This document shows, piece after piece, positions 49,216-60,140 of a stretch of 64,000 nt of DNA (positions within the stretch are counted from its first letter, which is position 1; every line of letters begins with the position of its first letter). The translations under genes and the position numbers were made by a program. The DNA is taken from positions 7,974,778-8,038,777 of the forward strand of contig NC_081336.1 in the NCBI RefSeq assembly GCF_022539665.2. Direction: 5' to 3'. The notes beneath the pieces were generated by a model. The model saw only the letters and a list, made by a program, of their open reading frames with translations. It ran no database searches and was not told the DNA's origin. Source of the DNA: Daphnia carinata. Lineage: Eukaryota; Arthropoda; Branchiopoda; Diplostraca; Daphniidae.

Positions 49216-50189
49216 AATAAGACTTCTTTGGATTGAAAAATGATAGATCTGTGAGTATACATATGACTTTCGTTACTTAGATATTAATAAAACTCACTAT
49301 CGATAAAAAATACTCTTTTTTTAAAACAATTTTTACGATTTTTTTATGTGACACCAAGACATGGCAGACATGGATTGGATAATGTGGTTACTTGAACACT
49401 GGATTTGCAAATGCAGAAGAGCTGACTTATGTTTCACATGTTAGTTGGAGATTTTCCAGGCAAAATTTCTAGTAACTCAGCATTTGGTACCATCTTTACT
49501 ATAATTTTATACAGTATCCTGCATGTCAAGTTTACTTTAAACGTAACACTTTCACATACACGACACAGCCAATTTTATCCGTATTTGTTCTGAGTTTGCT
49601 ATTAGGTTGTCTTATTGGAATTGTAGTTCTTGACTGGGATTCAGGTTTGATGTTGCAGGTGTTACATTAATTGATTAGGTTCTTATTCACTTCATTTCTT
49701 TCACAACATTTCAAGGACCAATTTCTTCTTCTTAAAATTTACTTGTAAGTAAAAATGAAGCTTTTATATAATTATGTATTATCTACGTAACTCTTTCCTA
49801 TTCAATAGGAAAGGATTTTGTTCATTCTGGGAACGTATCAACGATGGAAGCTCCAATGGGACGTGTCGTATGTTGTACGTGTATATATCAAGTATGTTAT
49901 CATTTCCAGTTGTCTCTTCTGAAGCTACTCTCAGAAGAATATGCTAAGTAATCAATTCAAGAATCATATAAGGTATGAAATATGTATATGAAACAAGAGT
50001 TTTTATGCTTAATGGAGTTTTACTATCTTATTATAGATTAATAATAAATTTTGATCTGAAAAGGTTCCTTGTTTGGGGCAACTTACTGAATGAAGTATTA
50101 TGATTGGATACACTACATGGAATTTCCATACGTTATTCACATTCTCATTTAAAAACAGTATTAATATTTAAAAAATTGAAGTGCATATC

Positions 50190-50600
50190 TGGGCTCCCTT
50201 CCTTTCCGTAGCCCCGTTTCCCCTTGACTCATAATAAGCCCGTAGGGGGTCATGCCCCTACTGTACGGTATATATAAAAACAACATATACCGAGGTTTGG
50301 AGGGCTCTGGCCGGAAAGGGGACGTGGGGTGCCTCTTAGTCCGATGATGTGTTCACGGAGGGCGATGTGGCTACCCACAAATCCGAACTAAAGGTTAATC
50401 GCTCCTGTAAAAATGTTCCAAATCTTCAGCTCTTCTTCCGGCTTCTCTTAGCCAATCACCGGGTAATCTCCCCGGTGGGTCAACAAGGCAGTGTCTCCCC
50501 CTGCCTGGGTTGACGGCAACTTTTGAAAGGGCTACTGTGCCTTTTTAAAGTTGCATAAATAAATCTACTGTGCAGAGATTCGTCAATAAAAATTTTTTTT
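50190..50600 (+). mobile_element. Structured, polyadenylated 3'-end-like element
   Basis: A GC-richer island in AT-rich DNA. It contains three hairpins: GTAGGGG/CCCCTAC at 50242-50261, CACCGGG/CCCGGTG at 50457-50477 and AGGCAG/CTGCCT at 50486-50506. AATAAA follows at 50558 and 50585, then an A/T-rich tail. The layout suggests the 3' untranslated end of a non-LTR retrotransposon or SINE, or a structured non-coding RNA. No reverse transcriptase frame was found upstream, so the identity is open. Confidence 0.3.
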
Positions 50601-50887
50601 TAAAATAATTTTTGCAATAATTGTTTTATTCATTGTCTGTATTCATTGTATACGCACATTACATTCATCAACTTCTTTTTACGTTCAATTCATCTTTCTT
50701 CATTGTTGTTGCCACCTTTGATTGTAAGCATTGTTTCCATTGGTTTATCATTTAGTTGTAAGTATTCAATTATTAATCAATTCTTTTATAATCCAATTCT
50801 TTGGATTTTTCAGTTTAGTTTCAAGGAATAACGTGTAATACCTGGATATTTTCTGAAGTTATTTTGTATTTGTATTTTATTCTACTC

Positions 50888-50956
50888 GTATGGGAATCGA
50901 TCCCCAGACATTCAGCGTGCCACGCCGATGCTCTAACATTGAGCCACGAGATATAT
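50888..50956 (-). repeat. tRNA-like sequence (tRNA-derived SINE head or tRNA pseudogene)
   Basis: On the minus strand the D-arm GCTC-AATGTTA-GAGC, an anticodon arm TCGGC-GTGGCAC-GCTGA (triplet GGC, Ala-type) and a B-box-like GGGGATCGATTCC are arranged as in a tRNA. The acceptor stem pairs in five of seven positions and the T stem is weak, so it is unlikely to be a functional tRNA. Confidence 0.45.
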
Positions 50957-51049
50957 CTAAGTACTTTGTGATCGCATATCATGTGTAATCGTCTAGGATG
51001 TTTATGCAGTCTTTCACAACTATATGCTTATCTTTCTATTGCTTTCATA

Positions 51050-51122
51050 AGGTCTATAGCTCTGTGGTAGAGCCTTTAGCTGCGGTACATGTTACCCTGG
51101 GTTCAAACCTCAGTAGATGTAT
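51050..51122 (+). repeat. tRNA-like sequence 2
   Basis: TAGCTCTGTGGTAGAGC resembles an A box/D arm, and GGGTTCAAACC a B box/T arm, at tRNA spacing. The anticodon arm is not convincing. It is probably tRNA-derived rather than a functional gene. Confidence 0.4.
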
Positions 51123-51231
51123 AAAGATGAAGCACAATATATGTAGAAAAGAATATTGCATTTAAGTTTTATTCTAAGTGTAAATGCAAGTCCGCAAGTG
51201 ACTAGAAAAAAGCCAACTTCACATCATATGA

Positions 51232-51320
51232 TTCATGGCTCATTGATAGAGCATCGGCGCGGTATGCCGAACAGCCAGGGTTCGAGGTAAGAAGTCTGTG
51301 GTTCAAATCCCAGTCTAGTA
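51232..51320 (+). repeat. tRNA-like sequence 3
   Basis: TGGCTCATTGATAGAGC (D arm) and a perfect anticodon stem TCGGC/GCCGA are followed by two B-box-like blocks, GGGTTCGAGG and TGGTTCAAATCCC. The D-anticodon part closely matches the minus-strand tRNA-like sequence at 50888-50956, suggesting one SINE-type family inserted more than once. Confidence 0.4.
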
Positions 51321-51471
51321 AAGCATATATAGCTGAATAATAAAATACAAAAGTATATAGTGTAAAACCATTTTTATTGTCCCTCCTTCCACCCACATAT
51401 CCACCACTTTAACATACGTTTCAAAGTACAATACACAACATACAATACATACACAAATACACTTAAAACTA

Positions 51472-51779
51472 ACCCGTTGGCTGCCACGCCACCTATCTAC
51501 AATAGCTACTGTCGCTATCAAAGGGATAGCGACCAAGGGGCCGGGTGGGCCGGGCTGAGACGGCGATAAGACCTTTACGGAAATGCACATCCCAGGTCTA
51601 CATCGCCGTCTCGATCAAGGGATTCCCTGTGGTGCATTGCCTGGGGCCATTCGGCCAATCTTGGGCAGTGGCGCTGCTCCACCCCATGGCAGATAGACCA
51701 TGGAGCAGAACAGCGCGGCCCGTCCCTGTCAAGCTACAAAAAAAAGGGGATCAAAGTGGGTGGGTGGCAGCCAACGGGT
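51472..51779. mobile_element. 308-bp TIR element flanked by TA (mariner-type MITE)
   Basis: Starts ACCCGTTGGCTGCCACGCCA and ends with the inverted match GTGGCAGCCAACGGGT. Both ends are flanked by TA (51470-51471 and 51780-51781), the target duplication of Tc1/mariner transposons. The interior is foldable, for example GTCGCTAT/ATAGCGAC and GAGACGGCGAT/ATCGCCGTCTC. It has no transposase frame, so it would be a non-autonomous element. Confidence 0.75.
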
Positions 51780-51825
51780 TAATTTGCAAAACAATACAAC
51801 ATGAAACAAAACACAACCATACCAT

Positions 51826-52101
51826 GAAGACGAGGCGACAACGAGGTGACGAAGGGGCGATAGGGGAGGCGAAGACGGCGTGGCCACGAGGCGAAGACGG
51901 GACGACGGGCGAGGCGAAGAAGGGGCGACGGGCGAGGTGAAGACGGCGCGACCACGAGGCGAAGAAGGGGCGACGGATGCGTAGACGGGACGACGGGCGA
52001 TGCAAAGTCGGGATGACGGGCGAAGCGATGACGGGACGACGGCCGAAGCGAAGACGGGATGACGGGCGAGGTGACGACGGGCGTGGCGAAGACGAAGAAG
52101 G
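51826..52101 (+). repeat. Purine-rich, GC-rich minisatellite
   Basis: About 275 bp built from degenerate units around GACGGGCGAGGCGAAGA, with frequent cores GACGGGCGA and GGCGAAG. It is strongly G over C and nearly free of T, within AT-rich DNA. Frames through it encode Arg/Asp/Gly-rich peptides, an effect of the repeat and not evidence of a gene. Confidence 0.8.
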
Positions 52102-54052
52102 CTTTGTTCTAAATCACAAAAGTAAAGAAAAAGAACTAGTTAGTGGGAAATATAAGATTGTTGTTGTAACCAAATCTTGAAAGCAATTTGACTTACTTCT
52201 GCTGTCCGATGGCTAGAAAGACTGTAGGGCCAGCAAATAGGCAGCAGGCGGCTAAGAGTTGGCAATTCTATGGTTGAATGTTCAATTTAAATAAAAAAGC
52301 AAACTATAAGAGGCAGAAGAGAAATTCAAAATACCAGTAGAAATTGTGTTGAGGTACATGCCTGTGTCCGTTGGTAGATTAAGTAGACATTACAACTGCC
52401 AAAATGACTGTCATTACAGTTGACACTGCAATGAAGATGAATATGGTGCACCACTCAGATCACGATTGACAGGAGACCATGAGTGGTTAAAGGGTAGAAG
52501 AACGATACTATGGTATTCCTACCCATACGATTTGCATCTTTGGTGACATTTCTCAACGGGAAGTATTCTTTACAAATGAAGTTTCATGAGCTAAACCTTA
52601 AAAACAAAATCCGTCAATGAGATTCTGATAACAAAACATTAGTCTTATACCTCTCAATGAGCACTGGTATAGTTTGATGAATGCAACATAGTAGGTTGCT
52701 AATAGTTTTTTGGTTTGACAGCTGACATAGGTGATTAAAAGACATGTACCATAAACACCAAACATTCTGTGGGCTTCACTTCCAAAACACACTCAGGGAT
52801 GAAAACGTACAGAGGCACCATTAGATTTTCTTAAGTTTTCCATTGGAATATGACATATTTAACAGAAACTTTCGAACACAGCTTTGACCGCTCCCACAGT
52901 CAGCAAGTAAATAGAGGCACAGCAGCGTCATCTTGTTTTAAAATTAACAAACGAAAGATTCATAAAAATTGAAAATCTTGCTTTTTCGATACGGGAACTG
53001 CACTGATGTGAACTCCATAAACATACTTTTGGAGCGTGAATCCCTCCCCACCCACCCCCATATTGGCTACTACCATTTCAATTTTATTTTAACAAATACA
53101 GCGACCAAAACCACGAACGGCATTTTTAAAATATAGCGATTTAACATGTTTTTGAGCCCGATTTTTTTCACTGTCTTTTGTTTATTTATCCAAAAACCTA
53201 GACATTTCTAGGAAAATACATGATTTGGGTTCACAGTTCAACAAGGATGCTAATTGCGCTTCACACACATCTAGAAATTTCGCAAGTTGACCTATCTCTG
53301 GATTGTTAGCTAGTCAACATCTGTATGATAATACAATTTTCTTTTTTTGAACAGCTACAATGGCGTTTCGGTCATAAGATCCACGGAAAAATTTCCCCAT
53401 TGAGACAAGGACGCCAATTGTGCGTTATCTTGTGCCTATTTTCAATTAAATGGATACGCCGCCACTTTTCTGCTCGGAAGAGCTCACTTTGGCCTGGACT
53501 ATTTGAATGGTGTAATTAGTATACATTGCATACATTAGATTGGATCAATTACTTTTTGGCATACATTCTTTAATTGTGTGAGGCTGTCAAATCGTCGACA
53601 GGCGGTATCTAAAGGAGTAGATCACCTAAGAGCTTGCAGACTCATCAATAAACGCAAAACTATTAAAAAATTATAAAGATGGCTTGAAACCAAATTGTAA
53701 AGAAAATTAATTTTAGTTTCCAGCACTTCAGTACAGGTATCATCGTCAGCGTGGGCACAGGTGATTATTCCATGTTCATTGTTTCAGGTCACCAACTTCT
53801 ACTAGATGAGTCAAGAAGAAATGTGGTTACACGAACAGTAAATTAACCACACAACTCAACTGATAGATCAAAATACCATGATGTGTGGAAGTGAAATACA
53901 CCACATCACAACTATTCAAACTGTCAGAACATTCACCACCAATGCAAAACATTTTCTGATTCATTGATCTTCATCACCTAGCCTATACAAAGAAAACCAA
54001 ACACAATTAGTGCAGAACATTTTGAATTTTAATAATTCAATTTAATAATTAA

Positions 54053-57000
54053 TTTTTCTTAAGCCAAACTTTTTTGTGAAGAAATGAAGAGTTTCTACTG
54101 GCATTACTCATTTTCACTGAAGGAAATCCTTGCAACCACACCATATTAGGAGCCGCGCGACGCAGCAGAAATATTATGTCAATGTATGTAGAGAATTAAC
54201 TAGAAATCTGACCGTTAGATGGCGATAGCAGTAAAACAGAAAAAAGGCTAGCTAACCTGACTATACATCAGATGGCCGTGCGTGATAAGGTTATAATAAT
54301 AGTATGTGGTATATCTTCATGCTATGATCTATATTTACCAGGTATACCTTCCAATTAGCGTGATACATAATGCTAGTAGTCTCCGTTAACGAAGTAGTGT
54401 CATAAGTATATCAATTCGCGCGATCAACCAACAGTAAAATAACAAAACAAGCACGAAAGAAGCCACTACACCATTTCATATATGATCAAAATGCTTAAAA
54501 TGTTTGGCATATTAATGTTCATTTTTTAGTTTTTGCGAAGTTGAAAAAAAATTTGCCGGAAGTGACCGGAAGTAGACTATATCTCCAGAAATAGTGGGCC
54601 CACAACAAAACGAATATGATTTTCGTGATCCTCGTAAAATTTAAGGTGTGTCTGACCTATTTTGACCTGTTTTTGGCGAAAAGTCTAATTTGGCCAAAAT
54701 CGCGATTTTCGGGTATTTCCTACTGACACATGGATTCGACCCCAAACTTCACGAGGATTACGAAAATGTGATTCTTTTTTCATTCAGACCAACAAATAGT
54801 GAGTTATTAGGCATTTTCAAACCGGAAGTTGTACTGAAAATTAAAATTTCGAAAATTTAAAAAATGAACTATGTTCTCCTTCACAAGTTACAAAAGATCT
54901 GCGTAGTTTCAAACGTAAACTATAGTAAATGTTAATTAAAAATAACATGGCCTTTCAATGTTCTTAAAGTTCAGTTTTCAGGTACGACCTGTATACCACT
55001 TCAAATCACTACCACACACATAATAATCGAAGCAAATGTTTTAAAACCATCCCCTTAATTTTGCAGCCATCAGAATTAAGGGGATAGTGGAACAGATATG
55101 GTTATTTCCAAAAGTATGTTAATATTACCTCATTCTAAGCCCAAGTGCAACGGTTGACATTTCGTTTAGGTAATGAAGCAGTGCAATATTTGCACATCGA
55201 TATAGGGGTGGAGGTAAAAACAACAAAGAAAACAGAAATAACGATACCGTTCAGACGAGGGAAACTCAAATACACGTTGTCAACGTAAAAACAAAGTGAA
55301 CAATGAGAATCACATGACAACAAAAAGTAACACAAAGTTCCATTTCACACGCTAGAGGCTGATGAATCTGCAACGCCATCTAGTGGAAATACTGTTTGGC
55401 CAGGTTTTAAAATAAGCCCGACAAAATAAGCATCGCACTAGCGCTGCAGCGTACTGGCGCGCTAGCATTCCGTCAAATACTCGGTGTATTTCAAAAACGA
55501 TTAACTTAATGACAAAAAATTTAAATTTTACCGGAATCAGCATTCAATTTTGAGTATATCCTGTGATATTCAACCAATTCCGACGAGTGTCAGTTTGTGC
55601 CAAAAAAATTTTTAACCCGAAAAAATAAGCCCAAGCGCCAGTACGCCCGTATCTGTTATCCGTTTAGTATGGTACCAAAAATTCCGCTACGAACGCCACG
55701 AGTAACGTGGCCCATAATCGTAAAAAAATAAGCCCGTACCTCTAGAATATGTCTCTTTATTTAAAATTTTAAAATCTATTTCACGCTAGATTCTGCGTAT
55801 TTCTCGAATCGTGACGTGATGGTAGCTGTATTGCCGATGGATTTTTTGGATGGATGGATTGCCGATATTATGTTCAGATTTTCAAAAGAGATGTTGACTG
55901 CCACTTCCCCAAGCCATAAACTAAAGGGAAAAAGCTGTGGTAAACGGTTTTATTATTGTCGTAAATGACAAGACGTAAGGATATCGTTTGTTGAACTAAA
56001 AGAAAAAAAAAATGACAGATAGTACATAATACAGTAGAGGGAGGAGAAAACATATCGGGGTTCTTTTCGATCAGTAAATAACCAGCCGGACGTTAATGAG
56101 CTGACTAATAAATTATCAACAATAGTCCGACGTAAATTACGAACCACATGCATTCGGCGCTGAGTAATTTCTCTCTACCGCAAACCAACCGATTTTCACA
56201 GTTTTTTTGTTGCACTCCATTGCTCGAGGCTAGAAACAAAAAACATCATTAATATTTATTTATTGTTTCCACAAATTTTAAGTTTTTTTTTTTTTTTTTT
56301 ACATACATGAGATGACCAATATGTAGGAAGCAGAGACAGGCGATTGTTCGTGACAGCACTTATAAGTTCCAGCTGCTTCGGCTGAAATGTTTTGCCAGGT
56401 CAAAAGACCGAAACTATAACCGTTAAAACTCCGTTTTGCCTGTTTTACAATTTTTACTCCGGATGGAACTAGATGGCTTCCCAATTCCAGGGTGACTGAC
56501 TCATTTTCAATTGAGGTCCAATGCCAGCTTAGCATGTCTGATGTCATGTCTTCGTGCACAAATAATCCTTTACTCTTGCAAGTTAATTGAATGTCATCTC
56601 CTTCGAACACTGTTCCCATCTTCTTACCCGAGATCACCGTCAGTTCAATACCTTTTTTTTTAAACAAAAAATTAAGCCAACAGAATATAATTTGCAACGG
56701 TCATAATTTTTCTTCCAACTTACTTATACCGCGAATTTCAACATTCAATTCATGAGTAACGGCTTCAGATCGGTGTCTGGACGATCCTTCTAGATATTTT
56801 TTACATCCGACACACAGATAAGTTCCTTCCATTTCCCACGAAACAATTTTAGTATTTTTGAACCCTTCCAATGGGTTATACGACCAGTCGCCTTCCTTTT
56901 CACCATGCTTCCTCGACGGGTAAACCTGCAATGGTATTAAATTATTTTATCAATTATTTTAAAAAGTGAAATAGTAGGATAATATTTCCTCACCATAACG

Positions 57001-57699
57001 GCAGTTCCATCATCTTTAATCCGCCTGAGAGAAATTTCAACCGACGGATGAGTTGCCTTACAGTCAATTAGAGCTTCCTTTTGCCCAAAATCTAAATACT
57101 TTTTCAATGGCGCAGCAACTAGTGCACTCCAATCTTACAAAATCACCAAGAAAATAGTTCTTATTTAATATTATATAATTAATTACATATTAAAATTACC
57201 TTGAATGAAGACGTATTGCCTAACTGCAATACTATCATTATCCGATCTATGGCAAGTATAATAGCCAGTGTCTAAGTGGCTCGCGTTAGCAATTGTCAAC
57301 ACGGAATAATCCGAGTGTGAGTTGTTTCCGTTGCCTTTGGCCAAAGTCGCAACGACACGCTGGCCAAGATTGCTCACTTTGGCCAAATCATAGTCGCCAT
57401 TCTGAAAACCGAATGGTAATCGCCAATTGACATTCCACTGGTGAGCGGCCGCAGCTCCAGTTTTACACGATAAACTAAACGTAGAACCAGAAGGAAAGAT
57501 CATAAACGGATCTGAAGTCGGTCGAATCCTCGGCCATTGATCTTTGCCATCTTGCGGGGCTTCTTTCTCTACGGTTTCTATAAAAAAAAACAAAAAAAAC
57601 ACGGTTATTGAATTTTAACCAACAAAGCCTTGAAAAGATTACCTCGAACGATAAAGAAACTATAGAGCGACCATTTTGGCCATGAACAAGTGCCATTGA
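54053..57699 (-). repeat. Right arm of the 3.7-kb inverted repeat
   Basis: Reverse complement of 45515-49215. The non-genic inner 2 kb and exons 4 (part) to 9 of the Ig gene are shared. It has one copy of the 64-bp unit and a five-base insertion near 54262 relative to the left arm. Unlike the left arm, it is continuous with the rest of the gene, so this is probably the parental copy. Confidence 0.93.
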
Positions 57700-58695
57700 A
57701 CGTCAAAGCTCCACACCTGTATTCTCCACTCTTTGGATGATGAATAGCTATGCCTTTGAAATCAGCAAACGACCAATTGAGGTATTTTCTTGCCGATAGA
57801 TCAACCTGTTAAGACGCAGTTAAGAGTTTCACTTGAAAGACTGTGGGTACAAAAGAAAGTGATCACGCGTACCGATTCCCATGAAGTGTCTTTGTCGATC
57901 GACGATCTCTTTTGCAAGGCTAGATCCACCATGGAAATGTGATGATTAGGGAGATAGTTGAAACACGGCACTACAAAAACCTGCTGAGAAGGATTGTTGC
58001 TGACGATGTAAACGCTTTTCAACGGATTCATTTGCACGCCAATCACTCCTTCCCCTGTAAACGTGACGTCATCAAGTGTTTCCTCGTTGGAAATCGGATC
58101 AAAAGATAAATACACGAAATAAAGATGTGGATAGATGGGACGGATTCAAATTGCGTCGTCAATTCGATTGGATCGGCGCCAACTGGGTGACAAGTGTAAC
58201 GTCCTGTATCCGATCTCTTGGCTTTCAAAACGACTAGCACAGCAATAAATACATCGCCCTCTCTATCAGCCGTTACGTGAGCCCGTTGGGGCAAATCATT
58301 CGGCTCCTAAAAATAGCCGAAATTAATTAACAGGGCATTAGTTAATCGAACGGTTTCCTTTTGACCTTGCTCTGGATGTTATCCAGTTCATCGCTGGGGA
58401 GAATGGGCAAAGCCCACGTGACATTAACTGACTGATCAGATGTGCACGTCAGGTTGAAGGAATCCTCTTCGACGAAACCTGCCGCAGGGCCAGATGGCGT
58501 GATAGTAATGACGCCATCAGCTGTAGCCGAGAGCGATAGTAGCGCTACTGTGTTCCATCCGGATCCAATGTCAAATAAAAAAAAAGCTGATAAATGGGCG
58601 AACAAATATAGTTGTAAATAACATAAAAAATACTTACTTTGCAACGAGATGAGAAGGTATTGGACATTGATTGGCGACGGACGTCGCAGAGACAT
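56105..58695 (-). CDS. Kinase-less VEGF/PDGF-receptor-like Ig-domain protein (frameshifted)
   Basis: Exons: 58695-58638, 58586-58366, 58306-57873, 57805-57643, 57577-57200, 57133-56994, 56925-56724, 56651-56307, 56229-56105. It begins with a signal-peptide-like segment (NVQYLLISLQ plus TFFLF), followed by five Ig domains. Cys pairs and motifs are NLTC...DTGRYTC, VVPC...GEYRC, SLSC...DTGYYTC, LIDC...GTYLC and LTCK...GTYKC. It ends in MWFVIYVGLLLIIY and stops, so there is no kinase; the tail looks like a GPI signal or a tailless membrane anchor. The GEYRCG...FFIVR and VRQYVFIQ junctions recall VEGFR/PVR ectodomains. The third exon is 434 nt although both its boundaries need phase 0. The frame shifts near 58130-58150, between Ig1 and Ig2. 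Ligand and function are unknown; a decoy or binding receptor is inference. Confidence 0.7.
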
Positions 58696-59446
58696 GGCAC
58701 GGCTATAAATCTGACAATAAAAAGAAAAGCGGAGGAAAAAATAGAAATGAGGAACCGTTGGACGAGACGTGCAAAATGGACGGCCATCAACGACGTTGTG
58801 AACGTGCTAACTTTGTTGTTATTATCGTGATCACTGCCTTGAAACGTATAGGAATTGCCATCTGATGGGATGTATCCGCTTTCATTGGCCCGTAACGGAG
58901 TGGATGACGACACTGGCCGTTCTCTTAGCATCCAGTGTGCGAGTTGGAACGGACGCTGTCATCAACTCCTTAAATGTTACATTGACAACCGTAGATGCGT
59001 GTTGTAGTTGAAGTCTTTCGTCTACTGATAACGTCATCCGGACACACTCTTCCAATGTCGACGTAACATTGAAGAAATGGACGGGGGTCGTGAAATGTAA
59101 CGGACAATTGTTTAGAAAAAAATGCGAAACAGGAGATTTATCAGCGTAACGGATAGATTAAAAGTTAAATAATAGAATTAAATTTGTTTAGCAAGAAAAG
59201 GTTTTTAAAGTATTGCGTTGATGTTCACGTGGAAAAGCAGGTTTTGCATCCAGCAGGAATTTAAATGTACGATACATTACAATCAATTAAGCGAGGCTTT
59301 CTTAGAAATTCAGAAAGACATTGCAAAATTTAAGTTCACCACGTGAGGCATCTCAACGCAATACCGTAAACGGAAGGCCACATACTTTTTAAGTTACGAA
59401 ATGATGACAACGAGAATATTTACATAATAGAATCGTGAAATCATCG
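58696..59446. other. Upstream flank of the Ig gene
   Basis: Presumed promoter and 5' untranslated region of the minus-strand Ig gene. An open minus-strand frame at 58545-58931 overlaps its first exon in another phase and has no recognisable content. Nothing else is supported. Confidence 0.5.
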
Positions 59447-60140
59447 TTACGTCACGTCCAACCGTGCCATTGAAAAAATGCATTTGGTCCGTCCTTTCGA
59501 ATTATTGCGTGGTTTTCTGTGTCTATATTTGAGTACGGCGGCTGCCGATAAATTTTCGTTGCAGCTTCGCTGGAATCCTCGCCATCCTTTCTAAAGGAAA
59601 AAAAAAATTGAGCACGATGGTAAAATTATTTAAGTACGATAAGAGGAAGGCTTTTAAAACGAACGTAATTACAACGGAAAGTAAAGGCAGATTTTCTACT
59701 ATTTTTGCAAAAGGTTTTACGACATAATGACGAGATGACGATGTTTTCGATAGGAGATGGCGACTCTGTTGCCGAGCTGAGAAAAAATAAATTCCGGGAT
59801 TGAAAAAAAAAAGAAGAACGTGAGAAAAATCTAAAAACTTTTCAACTGAACCCGAAAAGCAAAAGGAACAGCAGGAAAAAGGGGGAAGGGAGACAGATAC
59901 ACTAAATATGGTATCATTTGAATAATTTTTTGGAATAGAATTTCGTGTGCTCTCTTCTGTGCTAAAACTATTACGAAAAAAAAAAAAAAAAAAAAGAAAA
60001 ATTTCTGTACGGAAAGGATTTGGCGCACCTGGGAAAGCGTGTCTTTCAAAAGTGCCGGTTGCCGGCCGGCCACGAATCCTTTTAAAGTTGGACGTAAAAG
60101 GATAGTCGTTTGAATAGCCTCGTTCGTACACAAGTTCCAT
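59447..60140 (-). CDS. Doubtful three-exon small gene
   Basis: Three pieces can be joined in phase: 60140-60029 (starts MELVYERGYSNDYPF, donor CCAG|GTGCGC), 59776-59673 (acceptor CTCAG) and 59590-59447 (acceptor CTTTAG, ends TAA), giving about 119 residues. A TTATATAA lies at 60166-60173, only 26 bp upstream of the ATG, too close if it is a TATA box for this start. The last exon is open in more than one frame. No family is recognised; this may be chance. Confidence 0.2.

Larger units (their letters stand above)
49216..54052. other. Spacer between the inverted-repeat arms
   Basis: About 4.8 kb of AT-rich, gene-poor DNA populated by small elements listed separately: tRNA-like sequences, a structured 3' end, a TIR element and a minisatellite. 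A 10-bp perfect palindrome with a single-base centre lies near 49793-49813. No protein-coding exon could be supported, including in 52100-54052. Confidence 0.6.

Noticed and set aside
50300-50420. Possible hammerhead or HDV-like ribozyme in the structured island
   Set aside because: The conserved CUGANGA and GAAA hammerhead cores and a nested HDV double pseudoknot could not be laid out on the sequence.
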